In this document: positions 1-5,639 of the stretch, one piece after another
Layout of the letters: every line of letters begins with the position of its first letter
Numbering within the stretch: the stretch's first letter is position 1
Source of the DNA: Flavobacteriales bacterium
Lineage (GTDB): Bacteria > Bacteroidota > Bacteroidia > Flavobacteriales > Crocinitomicaceae
Length of the DNA: 8,300 nucleotides
Reading direction: 5' to 3'
Assembly (NCBI GenBank): GCA_947375085.1
Contig: CANCEQ010000136.1
Location: forward strand, 1-8,300
Notes under the pieces: generated by a model
What the model saw: the letters and a program-made list of their open reading frames with translations, nothing else
Database searches by the model: none
Told to the model about the DNA's origin: nothing
Position numbers and translations under genes: made by a program

Positions 1-1925
1 GCTCCACCTGCCATGAAAACGAATATCATAAAGAAGTTATATAAGTTTTCAATTTTGATTCCAAGGAAACTTGGTTTTTCTGGTTTGATGTTCCATGTTT
101 CAATCACATTTGAATCTTTTTCACCTTTTTTACCTTTAATGTTTTTCAAGATGAATAATTTATCTCCTTTTTCATTGTAGAATTTAGAGTAAGCAAAATC
201 TGGTTTTGAACCAACGATTTGTTTCATTAAGAATTCAGAAGTTTCAATTTTAGAATCATTAACGTAAGAAATAGCTAATAACGAATCTTTTTTAGCAGCA
301 TCTTCAGTACCAAATAAACTTTTACTGAAAGATTCTACAAATTTTGGTTCTTTAGCTGCTTCGAATTTATCAGAAAGTAATTCAATTTTAGCTACCGTGT
401 TTAAATGCTCTTTGTTTGTTTCTTTGATGAAATTAGCATCCAACTTAACTGTTTCACCCTCTTTTCCATCTTTCGCTTTGAAAGTGAATTCAGATACATC
501 AACTGTATTTTCTAATTTAACTTCTTGAGGATACAATGAACTTAAATCTCCTGCAAATTTGTTAGCAGTTGCTGTAGATAAGAACCAAACACCCATCAAT
601 AAGGATGCAAAACGAACTGGAGCTAATTTTACAACCATTGATAATCCAATAGGAGATAAACACAATTCACCAAAAGTATGAACTGTATACAAAGTAATTA
701 ACCAAACCATACTTACCTTTACACTTGGGTCTAAATCTTTCACACCAATTGCGATAATTAAATATCCAACAGCCAATAAAAATAAACCTAAAGCTTGTTT
801 TACTGGAGAAGATGGTTCTTTTTTAGCATTCCCTAATTTTGTCCAAATAAAAGCGAAAACTGGTGCGAAAATTACAATTGCAATTGCATTTACAGATTGG
901 AAATAAGATGATGGAATTTCGAAACTAAATAAATTTCTATTAGTTTGTTCTTGTGCAAAGAAAGTTAAAGATGCACCCGCTTGTTCAAAAGCAGCCCAGA
1001 AGAAAATTACGAAAAAGGCAACGATAAAGATTACCCATATTTTTTGTTTTTCAATTTTAGTTAAGCTTTTGTCAACAATAATCGAAGCAGGAGCAATAAT
1101 ACATAAAGTATAAATGAAAGCACCAATTAAATCAAGTCCCAAGAAACCTTTGAAACTAATAAAAAGTAAAATTGAAATGATTGACCAATTGATTGTTTTT
1201 TTAACGTCAATTTTTTTCTTTTCAGATACAATTTTGATAACTTTTTCAGGTTTGTTTCCAATTTGTTCACCTGTAGGAGTAATTAAGTGTTTCGTTTTTA
1301 ATAATTCAAAAGAAATAATACTGATAACCATACCAATACATGCAGCTAAAAATCCCCATTTGAAAACGTGAGGAATAATTAATCCATCTGCATCATACAC
1401 TTCACCTAAACCACCACAAACAAGCGGTGCGATAAATGCTCCAAGGTTAATACCCATATAGAAAATAGTGAAAGCTGAATCAACTCTTTTGTCGCCATCA
1501 GCATATAATTCACCAACCATTGTAGAAATATTCGGCTTGAAGAAACCATTTCCAAAAATGATAAAACCTAAACCTATGAACATTAACATTGTTGCTAAAC
1601 CAACTTCAGTATAGAAAGAACCGGCTAAAAACATAAAGAATTGTCCAATGGCCATCATCATTCCTCCAACAAAGATGGAACGTTTTTTACCCCAATATCT
1701 ATCAGCAACATAACCTCCAATAAGTGGAGTTAAGTAAACTAATCCAGTGTAATTTCCATAAATAGTGGCTGTTAATGATTTATCAAACATCAACGCATTA
1801 ATCATAAATAGAGTGAAAATAGCTTTCATTCCATAATAACTAAAACGTTCCCACATTTCTGTGAAGAATAACAAATATAAACCTTTAGGATGTTTAGTTT
1901 GACTCGCTGTATTTGTAGAATTCAT
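1..1925 (-). CDS. POT/PTR2-family proton-coupled oligopeptide transporter, C-terminus cut by window edge
   Basis: This inner-membrane symporter should import di- and tripeptides with protons. About 641 codons are visible from the ATG at 1925-1923, and the frame runs open off the left edge inside the last helix. The POT hallmarks are intact: the proton/substrate motif E23-x-x-E26-R27-F in TM1, GNGFFKPN in TM4 (K130), the PTR2 signature FYMGINLGAF (about 155-164), FEQAG in TM7 (E314) and GELCLSP in TM10 (E420). Two extra helices between TM6 and TM7 (about 246-285) match the HA/HB pair of bacterial POTs. Unusually, a hydrophilic Lys/Glu-rich stretch of about 155 residues (about 462-620) sits between TM11 and TM12, on the predicted periplasmic side. 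TM12 starts near residue 626, so perhaps only a few dozen residues are missing. The start codon places the TM1 motif at the usual distance and has no Shine-Dalgarno. The upstream neighbour is a paralogue in the same orientation, 135 bp away. The family call is firm; the substrate range is inferred. Confidence 0.93.
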   Translation of the reverse strand, partial: MNSTNTASQTKHPKGLYLLFFTEMWERFSYYGMKAIFTLFMINALMFDKSLTATIYGNYTGLVYLTPLIGGYVADRYWGKKRSIFVGGMMMAIGQFFMFLAGSFYTEVGLATMLMFIGLGFIIFGNGFFKPNISTMVGELYADGDKRVDSAFTIFYMGINLGAFIAPLVCGGLGEVYDADGLIIPHVFKWGFLAACIGMVISIISFELLKTKHLITPTGEQIGNKPEKVIKIVSEKKKIDVKKTINWSIISILLFISFKGFLGLDLIGAFIYTLCIIAPASIIVDKSLTKIEKQKIWVIFIVAFFVIFFWAAFEQAGASLTFFAQEQTNRNLFSFEIPSSYFQSVNAIAIVIFAPVFAFIWTKLGNAKKEPSSPVKQALGLFLLAVGYLIIAIGVKDLDPSVKVSMVWLITLYTVHTFGELCLSPIGLSMVVKLAPVRFASLLMGVWFLSTATANKFAGDLSSLYPQEVKLENTVDVSEFTFKAKDGKEGETVKLDANFIKETNKEHLNTVAKIELLSDKFEAAKEPKFVESFSKSLFGTEDAAKKDSLLAISYVNDSKIETSEFLMKQIVGSKPDFAYSKFYNEKGDKLFILKNIKGKKGEKDSNVIETWNIKPEKPSFLGIKIENLYNFFMIFVFMAGG

Positions 1926-1972
1926 AAGTAATCTAATTGTTTTAACTTTCTATTTCTAAAATTTGAAGAACG

Positions 1973-2003
1973 CAATATTAACGATAAAAATATTAAACCA
2001 CAA
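1973..2003 (-). promoter_or_regulatory. Candidate promoter for the downstream POT gene
   Basis: On the minus strand, TTG (2003-2001) is followed after 20 bases by TAATATTG (1980-1973). This resembles the Bacteroidota -33 TTG / -7 TAnnTTTG promoter with one mismatch in the -7 box. It would give a 5' leader of roughly 40 bases before the ATG at 1925. The region is so AT-rich that chance matches are likely. Read-through from the upstream paralogue is an equally good explanation for expression. Confidence 0.22.
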
Positions 2004-2008
2004 TATTT
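1988..2008 (-). terminator. Weak AT-only hairpin between the two POT genes
   Basis: A perfect 7-bp inverted repeat, AAATATT / AATATTT, surrounds a 7-base loop, and on the minus strand its 3' arm runs into a five-T tract. This has the shape of an intrinsic terminator after the upstream POT gene, but the stem has no G-C pair and would be weak. It overlaps the candidate promoter, so at most one of the two is likely to be real. Confidence 0.2.
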
Positions 2009-2060
2009 GTAGTTCAACAAGTAGTTATTTTACGTTTATTTTAGTAGAAATTGACGTCGA

Positions 2061-4091
2061 TTATTTTACGCCGTGCATTAACTTTTTAACTAGAGGACTG
2101 ATTAAAATTCCAATTAAGCCTATAATTCCTAAAGCAACAGTAAACAAAATAAAGAAATAACTCAAAGAATGTTCTTTTTGAATTTCTTCAATCTGACCAC
2201 CTACTGTTCCTGATAATTTATTTCCAATAGCTAAAGCAATGTACCAAATTCCAAACATCAACGCAATCATTCTCGATGGAACTAATTTACTTACGTAAGA
2301 TAGAGAAACAGGAGAAATACATAATTCACCAATTGTATGGAAGAAATAAGCAGCAACTAACCAAAAGGGACCAACTTTGATTAAATTTTCACTTCCTATA
2401 ATACCAGAAGATCCAATCGCAAGGACTCCAAATCCTATACCAATAAAAATTAAACCTAAACAATATTTTACAGTAGCTGCTGGATTGTATTTACTCCCCC
2501 AAATTTTAGAGAAAATAGGTGCTAATATAATGATAAACAAAGAGTTTAAGATTCCAAACCAAGTAGCAGGAATTTCAACTTCTTTACTCTCTAATTTCAA
2601 TACTTTTGCTTCAACTTTTCTATTGATTTCAAGTGTTTTTGCTTTTTCATTTGAAACATATTTTAAACTTCCATTATTATCGGTATCAAACAACCAAACA
2701 TTTGTCCCAATTTTAAGTTTGTCTAATTCTTTGATTTTGACAGTAGCCGTTTCAACTTTATCTTCATCCGTTAAAATAGTTGAAGCTTTCACAATCGAAA
2801 TTAATTCTTCTTTTTTGCCAGTTTCTTCATTTTGAATAGATTCTTTCACCTGTTTATATTCAACCAAATAAGTTTTAGTTTCTAATTCACGGTCTATTTT
2901 CCAACCTACTATCAACCAAATCATTAAAAAACTCGTAGCTAAAATGATACCTGAAAGTAAATAGGTTTTAATTGTTTTTTTCAACAGTAAGAAAAGCACC
3001 CAAGAGATAATTAGAATAGGAACAATCGTCGTTATTAAATCAATGAATATATATAGTATAGCGCTAGAACCAGTTAAAATTCTTTCAGTATGTTGCATCG
3101 CAAAAATAGTCATTGATCCACCAGCTTGTTCAAAAGATGTATTGAATACGACAGTGAAAAATGCGAATATGACAATCGCCCACATTCTATCTTTAGTGAT
3201 TTTAGGGTAGCGAATAATTCGATAAATAAGTAAGCCTAAAAATAGAATTGCACCGGTTAAAATGAAATAACCTGAAAAGTCAAAAGTACCGATTTGTAAG
3301 AAATTTTTCTCTGCTACTTTTTTGATTGGGTCATTAATTATCCAAATCAAACCTATTGCTAAACATAAGAATATCAATAGTCTATCTAATTTTGTGAAAG
3401 GATTTAATCTATCTCCTTCAAACTCCAATTTATTTTCTTTCTCGATTGCTTTTTTAGGTTTTAATCCGATGTCTCCGAATATTTTTTGAGAGAAATAGAA
3501 TTGTAACATACCTAAAAACATGAAAATTCCAGCTAAACCGAAACCATACGACCAACCTAATTTTTCACCTAAATAACCACACAGCATCATTCCTAAAAAA
3601 GAACCTGCATTTACTCCCATGTAAAAAATAGTATAAGCTCCATCCTTTTTTTCAGGAAAGCTTTTATACATGTTTGAAATTATTGACGTAATATTTGGTT
3701 TAAAGAATCCATTTCCAATAATCAAACATCCTAAACCTATGTATAGAAATATGTGATTGAATTCCAATGCCATAGAAGCATGACCAAGCGTCATAATTAC
3801 AGTTCCAATAATTACGGCCTTTCTACTTCCTAGGTATTTGTCGGCAAGGAAACCACCTAAAATTGGTGTTAAATAAACCAAAGAAATATATGTTCCGTAA
3901 AGAGCTGATGCACTTGCGATTGACCAATTCCAACCACCATTTCCATAAGAACTAATTAAGAAAATGATTAATAAAGAACGCATTCCATAATAAGAAAAAC
4001 GTTCCCACATTTCTGTGAAAAATAGGATGAAAAGTCCTTGTGGGTGACCTAAAACGGTTGAATTGAAAATAGAGTTATTCTGATTATTCAT
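2061..4091 (-). CDS. POT/PTR2-family peptide transporter with extra helices and a periplasmic insert
   Basis: This 676-residue inner-membrane proton:peptide symporter is a paralogue of the gene 135 bp downstream. The functional residues are present: E27-x-x-E30-R31-F in TM1, GNGFFKPN in TM4 (K131), FYMGVNAGSF (about 156-165), FEQAGGS in TM7 (E321) and GELCISP in TM10 (E589). HA/HB-like helices lie at about 234-252 and 272-292. The oddity is an insertion of about 165 residues (340-506) between TM7 and TM8. It holds two further hydrophobic helices (about 342-370 and 376-397) joined by a KKTIKT loop, then a charged soluble region of about 110 residues (398-508). The canonical TM8 resumes at IPATWFGILN, which aligns with IPSSYFQSVN in the neighbour. 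The TM11-TM12 loop is short here, unlike in the neighbour. The protein is complete and ends in a short basic tail. The ATG at 4091 places TM1 correctly and has an A-rich leader instead of a Shine-Dalgarno. Family is certain; the role of the insert is unknown. Confidence 0.95.
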   Translation of the reverse strand: MNNQNNSIFNSTVLGHPQGLFILFFTEMWERFSYYGMRSLLIIFLISSYGNGGWNWSIASASALYGTYISLVYLTPILGGFLADKYLGSRKAVIIGTVIMTLGHASMALEFNHIFLYIGLGCLIIGNGFFKPNITSIISNMYKSFPEKKDGAYTIFYMGVNAGSFLGMMLCGYLGEKLGWSYGFGLAGIFMFLGMLQFYFSQKIFGDIGLKPKKAIEKENKLEFEGDRLNPFTKLDRLLIFLCLAIGLIWIINDPIKKVAEKNFLQIGTFDFSGYFILTGAILFLGLLIYRIIRYPKITKDRMWAIVIFAFFTVVFNTSFEQAGGSMTIFAMQHTERILTGSSAILYIFIDLITTIVPILIISWVLFLLLKKTIKTYLLSGIILATSFLMIWLIVGWKIDRELETKTYLVEYKQVKESIQNEETGKKEELISIVKASTILTDEDKVETATVKIKELDKLKIGTNVWLFDTDNNGSLKYVSNEKAKTLEINRKVEAKVLKLESKEVEIPATWFGILNSLFIIILAPIFSKIWGSKYNPAATVKYCLGLIFIGIGFGVLAIGSSGIIGSENLIKVGPFWLVAAYFFHTIGELCISPVSLSYVSKLVPSRMIALMFGIWYIALAIGNKLSGTVGGQIEEIQKEHSLSYFFILFTVALGIIGLIGILISPLVKKLMHGVK

Positions 4092-4101
4092 TTATTTTAG
4101 A

Positions 4102-4121
4102 GAGTATTTTTGAGTATTTTT
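4102..4121. repeat. Perfect 10-bp tandem duplication in the POT leader
   Basis: GAGTATTTTT occurs twice back to back (4102-4111 and 4112-4121). Read on the minus strand, it gives two AAAAATACTC units that lie 11-30 bases upstream of the POT start codon, probably within its 5' leader. It could be a small regulatory repeat, an A-rich translation-enhancing leader, or a chance slippage duplication. Confidence 0.6.
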
Positions 4122-4122
4122 C

Positions 4123-4130
4123 TAGTTTTG
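4123..4130 (+). promoter_or_regulatory. Candidate -7 box for the plus-strand cluster
   Basis: TAGTTTTG matches the Bacteroidota -7 consensus TAnnTTTG exactly and points towards the TatD gene 93 bases downstream. No TTG lies at the expected distance upstream, so support comes from the -7 element and its position alone. It directly abuts the 10-bp tandem repeat. Confidence 0.3.
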
Positions 4131-4168
4131 AACTCGTGAAAATATTAAAATAAATTCTAAAAGAAATA

Positions 4169-4200
4169 AAATTCTATCTTCACGTTATGAACAATGCAAA
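4169..4200 (-). promoter_or_regulatory. Candidate promoter for the upstream POT gene
   Basis: On the minus strand, TTTG (4200-4197) is followed after 20 bases by TAGAATTT (4176-4169), a partial match to TAnnTTTG. This would give a leader of about 70 bases carrying the tandem decamer. The -7-like octamer recurs at 4159-4152, where it lacks a partner -33 box. The spacing is good and the -7 match imperfect, so the call is tentative. Confidence 0.25.
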
Positions 4201-4223
4201 TCAAGCTTTTCAATTTTAACTAG

Positions 4224-4862
4224 ATGCTAATTGATATTCATACACATAAACGAAATGATACTTATTTGACAATCGTCAATAAATCAGATAGTAAAGTGTT
4301 CGAAAGTGATTGTTTTTCTTTTGGAATTCATCCTTGGAAAGCTTCTGAAATTGAGGATAACTTTTTGAATTTTGAAAATGAAATTTCATCAAAAAAATGT
4401 TTAGCAATTGGCGAAATAGGGTTAGATAAATTAAAAGGTCCTTCAATTGCTATTCAAAGAAAAGAATTTTTAAAGCAAATAGAATTTTCTGAAAAATACG
4501 AATTACCGATTTTACTTCATTGTGTGAAATCGTGGAATGAGATTTTAGAAATTAAAAAATCTTTAAACCCAAAGCAAACTTGGATTTATCATGGGTTTAA
4601 CAAAGCTGGAATTGTAAATGAAGTTATAAAAAGTACTATTTATATAAGTATTGGTAGCTCAATAATTACAAATTCAAAACTTCAAGAAATAGTGAATTTA
4701 ATACCAAATGACCGATTGTTTTTAGAAACAGATGATTCAAATTTGGATATTTTTGAGATTTACAAAAAGGTTTCCGAAATAAAAAAAATACCTTTGTCGG
4801 AATTAGAACAAATTATAGAACTGAATTTTAAAAGAGTATTTAGGAAATGGCAAAATGGCTAG
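4224..4862 (+). CDS. Short TatD-family metal-dependent hydrolase (putative deoxyribonuclease)
   Basis: This 212-residue cytoplasmic protein has the TatD metallohydrolase fold (amidohydrolase-like TIM barrel). All usual metal ligands can be placed: the D4-I-H6-T-H8 motif, GIHP (34-37), E64 in GEIGLD, H99 in LLHC, H123 in YHGF and D170 in LETD. Characterised TatD proteins are 3'-5' exonucleases or DNases acting in DNA quality control, but many members are uncharacterised. It is shorter than the roughly 260 residues of E. coli TatD; the missing length is spread over loops, while the motifs stay in order, so it looks like a compact variant and not a truncation. The start is fixed because the metal-binding motif begins at residue 4. 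The residue after the LETD aspartate is D, where the family commonly has S in the ETDSP motif. Its 3' end overlaps the tcdA start by 16 bp, which suggests translational coupling. Family call is strong; the exact substrate is unknown. Confidence 0.9.
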   Translation: MLIDIHTHKRNDTYLTIVNKSDSKVFESDCFSFGIHPWKASEIEDNFLNFENEISSKKCLAIGEIGLDKLKGPSIAIQRKEFLKQIEFSEKYELPILLHCVKSWNEILEIKKSLNPKQTWIYHGFNKAGIVNEVIKSTIYISIGSSIITNSKLQEIVNLIPNDRLFLETDDSNLDIFEIYKKVSEIKKIPLSELEQIIELNFKRVFRKWQNG

Positions 4863-5581
4863 AGCGTTCAGAATTATTGCTTGGACAGGAAAAAATTGAA
4901 ATATTAAAGAATTCACATGTATTGATTGTTGGTCTTGGTGGAATTGGTTCATTTGCAGGTGAATTTATCGCTAGAGCAGGAGTTGGAACCATTACTTTAA
5001 TTGACGGTGACGCATTTGATGAAACAAATAAAAATAGACAATTAACCGCATTAGATTCAACTATTGGAAGAAATAAAGCAGTGGTTTTAGCAGAAAGAAT
5101 TAAAGATATTAATTCAGATGTGAAATTAAATGTAGTGCAAGAATTTGTTGTTCCTGAACGTGTTTGGCAATTGTTAGAAGAATATAAACCAGACTATGTA
5201 ATGGACTGTATAGATTCAGTGACGCCCAAACTTGAATGGTTAATTGCTTGTAAACGATTGAAAATTAAAGTTATTTCTCATTTAGGAGCAGGAGGGAAGA
5301 TGGACCCAAGTTGTGTTCAGGTATCTAAATTAAATAAAACGTATAACTGCAAGTTAGCGAGCCATTTAAAGAAACGATTGAAACGTGAAAAAGTAGAGTT
5401 TGATTCAATTCGTGCAGTTTTTTCATCAGAATTACAGATAAAATCGTCTCTAAAATTAACAGATGGAACGAATTTTAAGAAGTCGTTTTATGGGACGGTT
5501 AGTTATATGCCTGGATTGTTCGGATTAATGGGAGCAGCTGAAGTAATTCGTTATTTATCAAAACACAAAGCTCAAAATTAA
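4847..5581 (+). CDS. tcdA: tRNA threonylcarbamoyladenosine dehydratase TcdA (E1/ThiF-like)
   Basis: TcdA (formerly CsdL/YgdL) uses ATP to dehydrate t6A at position 37 of ANN-decoding tRNAs, forming the cyclic hydantoin ct6A, which supports accurate decoding. The 244-residue protein shows the E1-like adenylating fold: nucleotide loop GLGGIGS (29-35), LIDGD (51-55), the NKNRQ motif (61-65) with the conserved Arg, K77, the DCIDSVTPK segment (120-128) typical of TcdA and not of ThiF or MoeB, and GAGGKMDP (147-154). It lacks the CxxC zinc pairs of MoeB/ThiF, which also supports TcdA. The start ATG lies inside the end of the TatD gene; the N-terminus WLERSELLLG fits the family, and no other in-frame ATG is near. 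It is slightly shorter than the E. coli protein (268 residues). A 58-bp gap separates it from the peptidase gene. High confidence. Confidence 0.93.
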   Translation: MAKWLERSELLLGQEKIEILKNSHVLIVGLGGIGSFAGEFIARAGVGTITLIDGDAFDETNKNRQLTALDSTIGRNKAVVLAERIKDINSDVKLNVVQEFVVPERVWQLLEEYKPDYVMDCIDSVTPKLEWLIACKRLKIKVISHLGAGGKMDPSCVQVSKLNKTYNCKLASHLKKRLKREKVEFDSIRAVFSSELQIKSSLKLTDGTNFKKSFYGTVSYMPGLFGLMGAAEVIRYLSKHKAQN

Positions 5582-5639
5582 GTCTTAAGAATAGGCTTTT
5601 GTAATTATTTTACTTATACTTGTTACTTAACATTTTTCA

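Noticed and set aside
1114..1371. Plus-strand open frame opposite the downstream POT gene
   Set aside because: It is the complement of well-supported POT coding sequence including TM helices, has low-complexity composition and resembles no family; a shadow frame.
1963..2160. Plus-strand small frame spanning the POT-POT gap and the 3' end of the upstream POT gene
   Set aside because: Half is antisense to the conserved last transmembrane helix; no family resemblance and no start context.
2377..2835. Plus-strand 152-codon frame antisense to the upstream POT gene
   Set aside because: It lies entirely opposite conserved helices and the insert of a real gene; its Pro/Ile/Ser-rich composition is typical of an antisense reading.
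1..4091. Transporter inserts as signs of a frameshift or mobile-element insertion
   Set aside because: Both reading frames continue without interruption through the inserts into canonical helices, with similar AT-rich codon use and no flanking repeats seen.
5583..5590. TCTTAAGA palindrome after tcdA as a terminator
   Set aside because: An 8-bp palindrome with no loop and no T-tract directly after it; it cannot form a useful hairpin.
5597..5622. TTTTG ... TATACTTG as a promoter for the peptidase gene
   Set aside because: The spacer is only 13 bases, against about 19-20 expected, and the leader would be only about 10 bases; read-through from tcdA is simpler.
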